From Methyloceanibacter superfactus (GTDB lineage Bacteria; Pseudomonadota; Alphaproteobacteria; Rhizobiales; Methyloligellaceae): a DNA stretch of 64,000 bases. A program made the translations under genes and the position numbers. The notes below the pieces were generated by a model. The model was not told where the DNA came from. It saw only the letters and a list, made by a program, of their open reading frames with translations, and did no database searches. Shown piece after piece: positions 38,270-48,067 of the stretch; within the stretch, counting starts at the first letter, position 1; each line of letters starts with the position of its first letter. Location: NCBI RefSeq assembly GCF_001723305.1, contig NZ_LPWF01000023.1:1-64000 (forward strand), in the 5' to 3' direction.

Positions 38270-38873
38270 GTCCATCTCCACCTTCCCTGATAAATTGCCT
38301 AATCCAAACTCTCGCTTCGAATTTTGCCTTTCGGCTCCGTATCGGCGAAATTCTATCGAAACGGGACAGAAATCCCCGACAGAGAGTTCTAGGTTCCGGT
38401 TATACGCGTTCCCGCTAGAAGGTAAATTGCTATCAAAGCGTGCGGGGACGTTTTTGGCCTTCTTGTGACATTTCCGCCACGAGCCTCCCCTCCCCCCGAG
38501 CTAGGCCGATAGCAGCCCCGATCGTGCCAAAACATGCTTCTTTGTCAATGATTTAGTGCGGGCCATCCCCTGCGGCATCATGGCTTCCGAGGGGGCCTAA
38601 ATAGGAGGCAAAGAGGCGGCAAGGGGTCCGGGAGAGGGCGCTGGAACAGCCTACATTTGCTTAATCTCTGTCCAGCTTTGGCGCATTAAACATGCACCTG
38701 GCGATTCTCCCTTCTGCCCTAGTCCTTTAGGCCCCTGGAAGGCGAATTAAGGCTCGCGGAGGACCCGCTCCTGGTCTAGAAAACGCCTCCCGTCGAGCCG
38801 CGCCTACCCGCGTTCGAGCCTACGTTTTGGCCTTATCCGAAGCCCGCGAGTCGCGGCCAGAGGCGGACAGACC
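38270..38873. promoter_or_regulatory. 604-bp divergent intergenic region
   Basis: Between the porin (minus) and a single-domain response regulator (plus). It should carry the strong porin promoter and leader. No gene, terminator or repeat was recognised; a small RNA could be hidden here but nothing in the sequence proves it. Confidence 0.4.
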
Positions 38874-39260
38874 GTGAACGATTCTCTCCAGCCCCCGAAG
38901 CTCAGCGGCCTCCGGGTCCTCGTCGTGGAGGACGAAGCGCTCGTCGCGCTTCAACTCGAGGATATGTTGACCGGGCTGGGCTGCACTGTCGTCGGGCCGG
39001 CAAGCCGAGTCGGCCAGGCCCTTCAGCTCTTAAGCGGGCAACAGGTGGATGCCGCCGTGCTCGACGTCAATATCGCCGGCGAACTCGTCTATCCGGTCGC
39101 CGACGAGCTTACAAACCGCGGTTTGCCTTATATTTTCGCGACAGGCTACGGCGCCTCCGGCCTGACCGAGGCCTATCGCGGCCGGCCGGTGCTGGAGAAG
39201 CCCTTTCCGAAGAAGGCACTTCTGCATGCCATGCTTGAGAGCCTTGAGCGCCTGGAATAG
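38874..39260 (+). CDS. Single-domain response regulator
   Basis: 128 residues, only a receiver domain: acidic pocket VVEDEALV, phospho-acceptor Asp in AAVLDVNIAGE and the KPF loop in LEKPFPKKAL. A GTG start. No output domain, so it probably acts in a phosphorelay or by protein contact. The sequence type (LEDML..LGC.VVGPASR) is that of receivers paired with HWE or PAS kinases in alphaproteobacteria, none of which is adjacent. Confidence 0.85.
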   Translation: MNDSLQPPKLSGLRVLVVEDEALVALQLEDMLTGLGCTVVGPASRVGQALQLLSGQQVDAAVLDVNIAGELVYPVADELTNRGLPYIFATGYGASGLTEAYRGRPVLEKPFPKKALLHAMLESLERLE

Positions 39261-39284
39261 CGAATCGATGCCCGGCCTTAGGGC

Positions 39285-39494
39285 CTAGGCAACATCATCG
39301 GCGGCGAGTCGAGGCTGAGGGACCCGGTGCAGGCGCAATTCATTGAGCCCCTGCCTGCGAGGCTCGAAGCCGCCGCTCGAGAGGGCAAGGGTCGCCCCAG
39401 CGAAGGACAGCACCAGCATCGCCGCGCAGACAGCGCCGAACAGGAAGCTCGGAGCCGAGCTCCTGGCGGAGCGGTAGGATTGGTTAGAGAACAT
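39285..39494 (-). CDS. Possible small membrane protein
   Basis: 69 residues starting MFSNQSYRSARSSAP with one strong hydrophobic helix (FLFGAVCAAMLVLSFAGATLAL) and a basic tail. The ribosome site is weak. Location just upstream of hemA on the opposite strand. Could be a real small anchor protein or a chance frame. Confidence 0.4.
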   Translation of the reverse strand: MFSNQSYRSARSSAPSFLFGAVCAAMLVLSFAGATLALSSGGFEPRRQGLNELRLHRVPQPRLAADDVA

Positions 39495-39903
39495 GGACGC
39501 GCTTCCCGTTTTGCTGCGGGCCGACTGACGCGGCCCGTCAGGAAGCAGAACTACCAGCGAGTCCTTTTGTTTCCGTAAAATGCGTACTCGGCGCCCCCAC
39601 GAGCGCCCCGCCAACCGCGCCGATGGTTAAGGAGAAGGGTCCCCGGCCGCGCGCAGGCAGTTTGAGCCAGGTCAAAGCTTGACCGCCCAGAAAGACGCTA
39701 ATGCGACAATAGAACTGCTCTAGGAAGTCTTGTGACTGCCGACCTATTGGGCTACTTAGCGGGGTAAGAACCCGGTCCAACATGAACTTTAGCAAGTGGT
39801 ACAAGAACTTGCGCAATCCGGGCGGGCACAACCATATCCATTCTGTTCAGCCAATAGCTGGGTGCCATTGGCGGACGCCAATGGTCTAGGGGAACGGAGA
39901 CAG
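39495..39903. promoter_or_regulatory. 409-bp region upstream of hemA
   Basis: Contains the hemA leader and presumably its promoter. GGGGAACGG just before 39904 is the likely ribosome site. No FNR-like dyad or other known operator could be read with confidence. Confidence 0.4.
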
Positions 39904-41136
39904 ATGGATTACGAGGATCGCTTCCGCCGGCATTTGGAATCGCTTCACAGCGAGGGCCGTTACCGCGTTTTTGCCGACCTGAAGCGCCGCTGCGGCGCCT
40001 ATCCGACCGCCGACCACTTCACCGAAGAGGGCACCCGGGACGTCACCGTGTGGTGCTCCAACGATTATCTCGGCATGAGCCAGCACCCGAAGGTGCGCGC
40101 CGCCATGCACGAGGCGATCGACGAAGTGGGCGCCGGCTCCGGCGGCACCCGCAACATCTCCGGCACCACCCATTATCATGTGGAGCTCGAGGCCGAGCTC
40201 GCCGACCTGCACGGCAAAGAGGCGGCCCTTCTGTTCACCAGCGCCTATATCGCCAATGACGCGACGCTCTCCACGCTCACGCGCCTCATTCCCGGCCTCG
40301 TCATCTTTTCCGACGCCAAGAACCATGCGTCCATGATCGAGGGCATCCGCCATGGCGGCGGGCCGAAGCACATCTTCCGCAATAACGACCTCGGCCATCT
40401 CGAGGATCTGCTCAAGACAGTGCCGCTGGACACGCCCAAGATCATCGCCTTCGAGAGCGTCTATTCCATGGACGGCAATATCTCGCCGATCGGCGCCATC
40501 TGCGATCTGGCGGAGAAATACAACGCGCTGACCTATCTCGACGAGGTGCACGCGGTCGGCCTGTACGGCCCGCGCGGCGGCGGCATCGCCGAGCGCGACG
40601 ACGTCATGGACCGCGTCGACATCATCAACGGCACCCTGGCCAAGGGCTTCGGCGTCATGGGCGGTTATATCGCTGCCTCGCGCGCCTGCTGCGACGCCAT
40701 CCGCTCCTATGCACCGGGCTTCATCTTCACCACGTCGCTGGCCCCGGCCATCGCCGCGGGCGCCCTCGCCTCGATCCGCCATCTGAAGGGCAGCGATTTG
40801 GAGCGCGCCCGTCACCGGGAACGCGTCCGCACGCTGAAAGGTCTGATGACGAACGCGGGCCTGCCGGTGATGGACAATCCGAGCCACATCGTGCCGGTCA
40901 TGGTCGGCGATCCGGTCCACTGCAAGGCCGTCACCGACACGCTGCTGACCCATTACGGCATCTATGTGCAGCCGATCAACTATCCCACGGTCCCGCGGGG
41001 CACCGAGCGCATGCGCTTTACCCCCTCGCCAGTGCACACCGATGCGCAAATGTCCTATCTCATCAATGCGCTCGAGGAGCTGTGGGCCGCCTGTCCGGTG
41101 GCCAACGGCCAGTATGTCCGGCTCGCCGCCGAGTAG
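39904..41136 (+). CDS. hemA: 5-aminolevulinate synthase
   Basis: PLP enzyme that condenses glycine and succinyl-CoA, the first step of haem synthesis by the C4 (Shemin) route typical of alphaproteobacteria. 410 residues. Diagnostic stretches: [66 protein letters not shown], and the PLP lysine in [14 protein letters not shown]. The ATG at 39904 ([10 protein letters not shown]) is the conserved family start; a longer upstream frame is unsupported. Haem demand in this strain includes Cti and cytochrome P460, encoded nearby. Confidence 0.97.
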   Translation: MDYEDRFRRHLESLHSEGRYRVFADLKRRCGAYPTADHFTEEGTRDVTVWCSNDYLGMSQHPKVRAAMHEAIDEVGAGSGGTRNISGTTHYHVELEAELADLHGKEAALLFTSAYIANDATLSTLTRLIPGLVIFSDAKNHASMIEGIRHGGGPKHIFRNNDLGHLEDLLKTVPLDTPKIIAFESVYSMDGNISPIGAICDLAEKYNALTYLDEVHAVGLYGPRGGGIAERDDVMDRVDIINGTLAKGFGVMGGYIAASRACCDAIRSYAPGFIFTTSLAPAIAAGALASIRHLKGSDLERARHRERVRTLKGLMTNAGLPVMDNPSHIVPVMVGDPVHCKAVTDTLLTHYGIYVQPINYPTVPRGTERMRFTPSPVHTDAQMSYLINALEELWAACPVANGQYVRLAAE

Positions 41137-41229
41137 GCCGACGGCCTGATCGCCCATTTGCCGGGCCTTATTCGCGCCGACTTGCTCACTATCTCTTGTG
41201 GGCCGAAGCGCAGCGCGAGGAGGCGATCC

Positions 41230-41490
41230 GTGCCAGCCCGAAATCTTTTCCTATCTTCGATTCTTTGCCTGGGCTTTGTCGCCATGGCCATGCCGGCGTC
41301 CGCGCAAGACGCCGATCTCTGCCTGACCACGGCGGAGCGGGCGGCAAGCGGCGAGGAGCTGGACGGCGACGAGAAGACCAAGGCCCACGAAGCCTGCCTG
41401 CGCGCCCTCTCCGACACGGCGAGCGTCGTTCAGAAATACCAGTTCCAGGAGGCTGACTTCGCCATCATGGGGACCCATCACAAATTCTGA
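41230..41490 (+). CDS. Small exported hypothetical protein
   Basis: 86 residues from a GTG that follows AGGAGG by five bases. Signal peptide MPARNLFLSSILCLGFVAMAMPASA. The mature 60 residues carry two cysteines (DLCLTTAER, HEACLRALSD) placed to form a disulfide across a helix pair, with a TPR-like hint (KAHEACLRALSDT). No family recognised. It follows hemA by 93 bp. Confidence 0.7.
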   Translation: MPARNLFLSSILCLGFVAMAMPASAQDADLCLTTAERAASGEELDGDEKTKAHEACLRALSDTASVVQKYQFQEADFAIMGTHHKF

Positions 41491-41511
41491 GGGCCGTCGT
41501 GGCGGCGGGAG

Positions 41512-41673
41512 CTAGCGGCGGAGCAGCCAAGCGGCCAGGAACGAGGCCGTCAGGACGGCCAAGAGGCAGAGCAGCACAATCACGCCGATAGCACCGAGGA
41601 TTCCTTTCAGCGTTCCCCAGAATCCGAACGTGGCCACCAGCGCGGCAAGCAGCAACAGAATGATAATCGGCAT
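41512..41673 (-). CDS. Very small membrane protein
   Basis: 53 residues (MPIIILLLLAALVATFGFWG start, LLCLLAVLTASFLAAWLLRR end) forming two hydrophobic helices with a Gly-rich turn. GGGGAAA precedes the ATG at suitable spacing. It resembles the small DUF1328/YtjA-like two-helix membrane proteins in size and pattern but is not the same sequence. Function unknown. Confidence 0.6.
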   Translation of the reverse strand: MPIIILLLLAALVATFGFWGTLKGILGAIGVIVLLCLLAVLTASFLAAWLLRR

Positions 41674-41828
41674 GTGAATTTCCCCTGCTCGTCTTTCGGT
41701 GCGGAGACTCAATCTACTCATGCCATGCTTACAGAATATGGCGCACGCGGAAAAGATACGGCGACATACGCTTTGAGCCGCCACCCGAAGCCTCCGAAAT
41801 AGGACACGGCTAAAGGGAGTAAGACATC

Positions 41829-42649
41829 GTGGATGCTGATCAAGACAATCCGGAATCGCGCAGCTATTTGCTCGCCTTCGAGGACGCGGATTCTTGCAGA
41901 GCGACGAGATGCGCGCGATGCGCCTGGCGCTCGAGTTCAGCAAGGCCGACCTCGCCCTGAACGAGAAGGGCATCGTCTCGACCATCGTCGTCTTCGGCAG
42001 CTCTCGCATTCTCTCGCCGGAGCAGGCCGAGGAAGCCCTAAGCCGGGCACAAGATTCAGGTGCGGTGGAACGCGCCAAGAAGCAAAAGCAGCTTTCCGCT
42101 TGGTATCAGGAAGCCCGCGCGTTCGGCCGCATCGTGTCGGAGCGCGGCGGCGCGCTTACCGGCGACGGACAGCGCCAGAACGTCATCGTCACCGGCGGCG
42201 GACCGGGCATCATGGAGGGCGCCAATCGCGGCGCGGCGGAAGCCGGCGCACCGAGCATCGGCTTCAACATCGTCCTGCCGATCGAGCAGCCTCCAAATCC
42301 CTACACCACGCCCGACCTCACCTTTTGCTTCCACTATTTCGCCATCCGCAAGATGCACTTCGCCATGCGCGCCAACGCGCTCGCCATCTTTCCCGGCGGC
42401 CTCGGCACCATGGACGAGCTGTTCGAGATCCTCGCGCTGAAGCAGACACGGAAATGCGCGCAGATGCCCGTGATCCTATTCTCGCGCGAATATTGGCGGA
42501 CGGTCGTCAACTTCACGGCGTTGGAGGACCTCGGCATGATCGACAGCCAGGATGCCGGTCTCTTCGAGATCGTCGATTCCGCGGAAGAGGCCTGGGACGC
42601 GTTGGTCCGCCGCGGCCTCACCGTCCATACCCCGCTCCGCGAACCGTAA
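41829..42649 (+). CDS. LOG-family protein (one frameshift near the N-terminus)
   Basis: Rossmann-like nucleotide phosphoribohydrolase family (Lonely Guy, often misnamed lysine decarboxylase). Key motifs are VFGSSRI, VTGGGPGIMEGANRGA and PGGLGTMDELFEIL, which holds the PGGxGTxxE active site. The GTG at 41829 follows GGGAG; a T is missing near 41891 between FEDAD and FLQSDEMR. Restored length is 273 residues, longer than plain LOG because of an insertion around residues 55-90 (SPEQAEEALSRAQDSG). Substrate is probably a nucleoside monophosphate; whether it makes cytokinin-like bases is unknown. Confidence 0.87.
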
Positions 42650-42655
42650 GGCTCG

Positions 42656-43671
42656 CTAGCTTCGTCCAAACAGCAGCTTCAGGAAGGCGGCTGGCCCGAC
42701 CACGCGTTCGAACTCCTTGAAGGCGAAGAACGGGACGAGCGCGATACAGAAGATCAGCACAAGCCGAAGGCGCCGCCGAGGCCGCCGCCGACATTGGGGA
42801 CGCTGGCGAGGACGCCTTTGCCGAAGATCCCGCCAATCAACATTTCCTCCAGCACATAGGCGGCAAAGAGCAGCGTGGTGAAGGCGACCGCCTTGTAGAT
42901 GATCGGATAGATGAGCGGCATGCCCTTGAGCCGCTCGGCGAAGCGAAAATTGTCGGCGATCAGCATGATCTTCGCCAGCACCAGGGCATTGATGGCGGCG
43001 AGCCCATAGAATTTGAAGTTGATATGGTTCTCGGACAACACGATCCACTCGTGCAGCAGGAGCACGATGAAAACGACCCAGAGATAGACGAAGATTCCCG
43101 CGAACTTTTTGATCTCTTGGAGAACGCGGGCCTTGAGGGTCGGCTTGGCCGGCTCGCCGCGCCCCGTGAGGGCCTGGATGAGCGCGTCGACATCCTCTCC
43201 ATTCGGTTCGGCAGTGGCGTGGGCCGCATCGTCGAACCCATGCGCGGCGTCATCGAAAGCCGGCCCCGCGTCGAAGACCGCGTCGCCCACATCGCCCAAC
43301 GAGGCAGGGATATCGACAGGCTCGGCCTCGGGCGCAGGCAGCAGGCTGAACGTCACTGAGTCGGAAGCCCCGTCCCGCTTGGAGGCGCCGTCCTGCTCGG
43401 AAGTCTCGCCCTGCTCGGAGGTCTCGTTGACCGGCTCGGGAGCAGCTTGCGTGGTGGCTTCGGGCGAAGGGGAAAGGCCGAAGACATCGTCCGCGGGTTT
43501 CCACGCGTCGAACCCGGCCGTCCAAACCAGATCGCCAGGCTTGAAATTGCCACCCTCGGCAAACAGCGACAGCTCCCGGCCCGTCAGGGGTCCCAGCTGC
43601 TCTCCGCCCCGGGTCAGATACCAAGTCGGCTCGCTATCCACCGCCTCGGGCTTGGCCACGCGCTCCTGCAT
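42656..43671 (-). CDS. GYF-domain membrane protein (one frameshift)
   Basis: N-terminal GYF_2-type domain (TWYLTRGGEQLGPLTGREL, VWTAGFDAWKPADD), then a low-complexity Ser/Glu/Ala linker of about 110 residues, then four predicted helices (FVYLWVVFIVLLLHEWIVL, AINALVLAKIMLIA, AVAFTTLLFAAYVLEEM, LVLIFCIALVPFFAF). A base is missing near 42762; restored length is 338 residues ending FLKLLFGRS. ATG at 43671 follows GGGGGGA. GYF domains bind proline-rich peptides in other proteins. Function unknown. Confidence 0.75.
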
Positions 43672-43802
43672 TCGTCCCCCCAACGCCAACGCATTCTAGC
43701 GAGTGCTTAGCTTACCTGGGAATTGCCGTCGAGATGGGACAGGTGGCCGCAGCCACGGAGCGGAGAGCAGACCAGGGGCCAAAGCCCAGGCCAAGTCGCA
43801 GT

Positions 43803-45233
43803 CTAGGCGCTCATCCTCGCGAGGTGATCCCCCAGCCTCAGCCCCCAGGCATAGATCGTGAGCGAGGGATTCACGCGGCTGGCACGCGGCAGCGGGCTGC
43901 CGTCACCGACATAGAGATTCTCCATGCCATGCACCTTGCCGTGCGGATCGACCACCGACGTCTTGGGGTCGTCGCCGGTCACCATGCTGCCGAGCGCATG
44001 CGCGGTGCCGGCCATGCCCATATATTTGTCGAAGCCCACAAGGCCGGCACGGAGCAGATTCTCGATCCAGTTGTCAATTAGCGCGTCGTGCTCCTTCGTC
44101 GCCGTTTTGATGCGGTCGAGGCTGTAATCCATGATCGGCTTACCGCCGGGGGCGCCCGAGATGATGCGGTTCTCCGGCGACGAGGCATCCTCGGTCGTCG
44201 CCCAGAAGCCGATGGCGCGCTTGCCGAGGAACTTGTCGAGGAAGCCCGGCATCTCTTTCGGCGCTTGCGTGGCGAGGATCTCGGCGTCGATCCAACCCAG
44301 GCACTGCATCGACGAATGCGGAAACTTGTCATTGTAGAGCACGGCCGTCTTGCGCAACACATCGTGGTCGGTGAACGGCGAGAAGCCGAGCACGGCCGAG
44401 TTGATGTGCATCTTGAAGTTGGCGCCAACCAAATCCCCGCACGGCAGGTTGATCCCGCTCCCATGCAAATGATCTTGGAGAATGCGCGGACTTGTCATGG
44501 CGCCCGCGGCGAGTACCACCGTATCCGCCTCGTAGGTCGAGCCGTCGGCGCATTTGACACCGATGATGGTGCGAGGATCTCCCGGCGCGGCGATAAGCTC
44601 GGAAACCGGGTCCCCAGCGATCAGCGTAAAGTTCGGCTTGTCGCGAATATGGTCGATCAGGTTGCGCTCGGAATCGGACTTCAAGCCGGCCGGTGAGGCA
44701 AAGCCATCGAAATGCTTCGCTTCCTCCGGGTGATTGACGATGTCCTTCGACAGGCCAAGCGGCAGCGGATGCAGCTTCCACTCGGGGTCGGCGGTGGTGA
44801 TCTTGTCGAGCAGCGCCTGGAGCTGCGGCTCGTTCTCGAAGCTGGTGATGGCGAGGAGATCCGTCGCCTCGTCGTAGTAAGGCTTCAACTCGTCGTAGCC
44901 GAACGGCCAGCCAAGCAAGCCGTAGTCGGGCTCCGCCTCGAACTCGACCGGGCGGAAGCGGAACAACGCGGCGCCGTACCACTTGGTCTTGCCGCCCACA
45001 TTGTAGAATTCGCCGGGCACGAAATCGCGGCCCTTGCTGTCGAGCCAGACGACGTGATTCTTGAATACGCCGTCGACGAAGACCTGTCTGACTTCGAGGG
45101 TGGAAGCGTTGCGTGGAAGGAACGGGCCCTTCTCGATCAGCAGGACGCGCTTCCCGGCATTCGCGAGCTTGTAGGCAGCGCTGGCGCCGCCGGCGCCGCT
45201 GCCGATAATGATCACGTCATGCTGCGCTGTCAT
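43803..45233 (-). CDS. GMC-family oxidoreductase
   Basis: FAD-dependent alcohol/sugar dehydrogenase-like flavoprotein, 476 residues. FAD motif IIIGSGAGGASAAYKL at the N-terminus and a GMC C-terminal block (GTAHALGSMVTGDD, LYVGDGSPLPRASRVNPSLT). The His/Asn pair expected of GMC enzymes is in AHALG and VNPS. No Tat signal and no adjacent gluconate dehydrogenase subunit 3 or cytochrome. ATG at 45233 follows GGGAGC. It is divergent from the SDR gene. Substrate unknown. Confidence 0.9.
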   Translation of the reverse strand: MTAQHDVIIIGSGAGGASAAYKLANAGKRVLLIEKGPFLPRNASTLEVRQVFVDGVFKNHVVWLDSKGRDFVPGEFYNVGGKTKWYGAALFRFRPVEFEAEPDYGLLGWPFGYDELKPYYDEATDLLAITSFENEPQLQALLDKITTADPEWKLHPLPLGLSKDIVNHPEEAKHFDGFASPAGLKSDSERNLIDHIRDKPNFTLIAGDPVSELIAAPGDPRTIIGVKCADGSTYEADTVVLAAGAMTSPRILQDHLHGSGINLPCGDLVGANFKMHINSAVLGFSPFTDHDVLRKTAVLYNDKFPHSSMQCLGWIDAEILATQAPKEMPGFLDKFLGKRAIGFWATTEDASSPENRIISGAPGGKPIMDYSLDRIKTATKEHDALIDNWIENLLRAGLVGFDKYMGMAGTAHALGSMVTGDDPKTSVVDPHGKVHGMENLYVGDGSPLPRASRVNPSLTIYAWGLRLGDHLARMSA

Positions 45234-45417
45234 GATGTGCTCCCTGTGAGTGGCGGCCAGGGCGTCATGAGAACTCATGAAGTTAGGACGTTAGCAAGGT
45301 TGCCGATGCTATGGCCAATGTCTAGGCTTATCCGTCGTCAATTGTTGTCGAGGTGAGTCGAATACGCTTGCAGCGTTAGTGGAATATGAAAATCGTCCAC
45401 TAGATGGAGCACCACGC

Positions 45418-46185
45418 ATGACTTTGAAGAACAAAGTTGCGATCGTCACAGGCGGCAACAGCGGAATCGGTCAGGCGATCGTTCTCGAGTTGGCGCGGCA
45501 AGGTGCCAACATCGTCATCGATTATGTAGCTCACCCGGATGCGACGGTGGAGCTCGAGCGTCAGGTCGCGGCTCTCGGTGACCAATGCATCGGCGTCGAC
45601 GCGGATGTGAGCCAGATCGCCGATCTCCAAAAGCTCGTCGATGCGGCAGTCGCTAAGTTCAAGCGGCTCGACATCATGGTGAACAATGCCGGCATCGAGA
45701 CGCGCACGTCGGTGCTCGATACTACCGAGGATCAATATGACGCGGTTTTGAAGATCAATCTCAAGAGCGCGTTCTTCGGCACCCAGATCGCGGCCCAGCA
45801 GATGATCAAGCAGGGCGGCGGCGGACGCATCATCAACATCACCTCGGTGCACGAGGACTGGCCGATGCCCGGCAATACTGCTTATTGCCTCTCCAAGGGC
45901 GGCATGCGGATGCTGACGCGCACCGCCGGCGTCGAGCTTGCGCCCCATGACATTCTTTGCGTCGGCGTTGGTCCGGGCGCGGTAGCGACGCCGATCAACA
46001 CCGGCACCATGGACGACCCCGCTAAGCTTAAGAAGCTGGACGACGCCATCCCGCTCGGACGCATGGCGCAACCGGGCGAGATCGCCAGCGTGGTCGCTTT
46101 CCTGGCCGGCGACGGCGCAAGCTATCTCACCGCCACCACGATCATCACGGACGGTGGCCTCATGCAAAGCAGCCCCGGTCTCTAG
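45418..46185 (+). CDS. Short-chain dehydrogenase/reductase (glucose 1-dehydrogenase-like)
   Basis: 255 residues, classical SDR. Cofactor motif TGGNSGIGQAI, NNAGIE, catalytic Ser in ITSVHEDW and the YCLSKGG tyrosine/lysine pair, followed by GPGAVATPINT and the FLAGDGASYLTATTI end. Sequence type is that of the glucose 1-dehydrogenase branch, which uses NAD or NADP. Five bp upstream of the GH15 gene, so co-transcribed with a glucose-releasing enzyme, a sensible pairing. Confidence 0.88.
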   Translation: MTLKNKVAIVTGGNSGIGQAIVLELARQGANIVIDYVAHPDATVELERQVAALGDQCIGVDADVSQIADLQKLVDAAVAKFKRLDIMVNNAGIETRTSVLDTTEDQYDAVLKINLKSAFFGTQIAAQQMIKQGGGGRIINITSVHEDWPMPGNTAYCLSKGGMRMLTRTAGVELAPHDILCVGVGPGAVATPINTGTMDDPAKLKKLDDAIPLGRMAQPGEIASVVAFLAGDGASYLTATTIITDGGLMQSSPGL

Positions 46186-46189
46186 CGCC

Positions 46190-48049
46190 ATGGCGCTCCC
46201 CATCGAAGACTATGCTCTGATCGGCGACTGCGAGACCGCGGCGCTTGTCGGCCGCGACGGGTCGATCGATTGGTTCTGCACGCCACGCTTTGACTCGGAG
46301 GCCTGCTTCGCCGCCATTCTCGGCACATCCGAGAATGGACGCTGGCTTCTCGCGCCGACCGATCCGAACGCCAAGATCACGCGTCGCTATCTGCCCGACA
46401 CGCTCATCCTCGAGACGCGGGTCGAGACCGCCACCGGGACCGCGACCCTGGTCGATTTCATGTACCCGACCGAGCCCCACCCGCACATCGTGCGGATCGT
46501 GACCGGCGACAGCGGCACGGTCGAGTTCGAGACCGAGTTCGTCGTACGCTTCGGCTATGGCGAGCAAGTGCCCTGGGTCACCATGCTGCCGGACCGGCGC
46601 CTGCGTGCGGTGGCCGGCCCCAACAAGTTGATCCTGCAATCCACCATCGAATTGCGTGGCGAGGACTTTAAGACCAAGGGCAAGTTCACGGTGAAGGCCG
46701 GCGAGACAGCGTCTTTCGCCCTCACCTACGGGGAATCTTTTCTGCCGGATCCCCCGGCGGCCGACTTCACGAAGCTGCTCCCCAAGACGGAGCAATATTG
46801 GAAAGATTGGGCGTCTCGATGCAACGTCGAGGGGCCTTATGCCAATGCGGTGAAGCGCTCGCTCATCACGCTCAAGGCCATGACCTACGCACCCACCGGC
46901 GGTGTGGTGGCCGCCATGACCACATCGCTGCCGGAGCAATTCGGCGGCCCCCGCAACTGGGACTACCGCTATTGCTGGCTGCGCGATGCGACCCTGACTC
47001 TGCTCGCGTTGATGAACACCGGTTATTTCGACGAAGCGCGCGCCTGGCGCGAATGGCTGCTCCGCGCGGTCGCCGGCAGTCCCGATCAAATGCAGATCAT
47101 GTACGGCATCGCCGGCGAACGCCGGCTCTACGAGGTCGAACTGCCCTGGCTCCCCGGCTACGAGAAATCGGCGCCCGTGCGCATCGGCAACGGCGCCCAT
47201 CAGCAAACGCAAATCGATGTCTATGGCGAGTTGCTCGACGCGCTGCACCAAGCACGTAAAGGCGGGTTGGCGCCGGAGAAGTCGGGCTGGGACCTGCAGC
47301 TCGCCATCCTCGAACATCTCGACGACGTTTGGCAGAAGCCCGACCAGGGCATTTGGGAGGTGCGCAGTGGACCGGAGCACTTCACCTATTCCAAGGTCAT
47401 GGCCTGGGTCGCCTTCGACCGCTCGATCAGGAGCGCCGAACGTTTCAAGCTGAAGGGCCCCATCGATCATTGGCGCGACATACGCAAAACCATTCACGCT
47501 CAGGTCTGCGAGAAGGGCTACGACAAGGAGCTCAATAGCTTCGTCCGCGCCTACGGAACCAAGGTGGTCGACGCCAGCCTCTTGCTGCTTCCCGCGGTCG
47601 GCTTCCTGCCGGCGAGCGACCCGCGCATTGCTGGCACCGTCGAGCAGGTCGAGAAGACATTGATGAAAGACGGTCTCGTGCAGCGTTACGACACGTCGAA
47701 GAGCAATGACGGCCTGCCGCCCGGCGAAGGCATGTTCCTCGCCTGTAGCTTCTGGCTGGTCGATGCCTACACGATGCTGGGCCGTCGCGACGACGCGACG
47801 AAGCTATTCGAGCGGCTCCTGTCCTTGCGCAACGATCTCGGCCTGCTCAGCGAAGAATACGACACGACCACCAAGCGGCTATGCGGTAACTTCCCGCAAG
47901 CCTTCTCGCATCTGGCTCTGGTCAACAGCGCCTGCAATCTCGGCCGCGACGGACGTCCGCTCGAGCAGCGCACCGACTGCGAACCGGATTCAAAGACCGC
48001 AACGCCAGGCAAGGCCGCGTCGGGCAAACCGGCGGTTTCGACTCACTAG
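46190..48049 (+). CDS. Glycoside hydrolase family 15 protein (glucoamylase/trehalase-like)
   Basis: 619 residues, cytosolic (no signal peptide). N-terminal beta-sandwich (IEDYALIGDCETAALVGRDGSIDWFC) and an (alpha/alpha)6 barrel with the GH15 blocks PRNWDYRYCWLRDATLTL, SGWDLQLAILEHLDDVWQKPDQGIWEVR and GEGMFLACSFWLVDAY. Bacterial members of this type often hydrolyse trehalose or maltooligosaccharides. Last gene before cti (18-bp gap). Confidence 0.9.
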   Translation: MALPIEDYALIGDCETAALVGRDGSIDWFCTPRFDSEACFAAILGTSENGRWLLAPTDPNAKITRRYLPDTLILETRVETATGTATLVDFMYPTEPHPHIVRIVTGDSGTVEFETEFVVRFGYGEQVPWVTMLPDRRLRAVAGPNKLILQSTIELRGEDFKTKGKFTVKAGETASFALTYGESFLPDPPAADFTKLLPKTEQYWKDWASRCNVEGPYANAVKRSLITLKAMTYAPTGGVVAAMTTSLPEQFGGPRNWDYRYCWLRDATLTLLALMNTGYFDEARAWREWLLRAVAGSPDQMQIMYGIAGERRLYEVELPWLPGYEKSAPVRIGNGAHQQTQIDVYGELLDALHQARKGGLAPEKSGWDLQLAILEHLDDVWQKPDQGIWEVRSGPEHFTYSKVMAWVAFDRSIRSAERFKLKGPIDHWRDIRKTIHAQVCEKGYDKELNSFVRAYGTKVVDASLLLLPAVGFLPASDPRIAGTVEQVEKTLMKDGLVQRYDTSKSNDGLPPGEGMFLACSFWLVDAYTMLGRRDDATKLFERLLSLRNDLGLLSEEYDTTTKRLCGNFPQAFSHLALVNSACNLGRDGRPLEQRTDCEPDSKTATPGKAASGKPAVSTH

Positions 48050-48067
48050 CAGCCCGGCAAACCGATC

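Noticed and set aside
39886..41157. A 423-codon minus-strand frame
   Set aside because: Antisense to hemA, which is certain; composition is that of a shadow frame.
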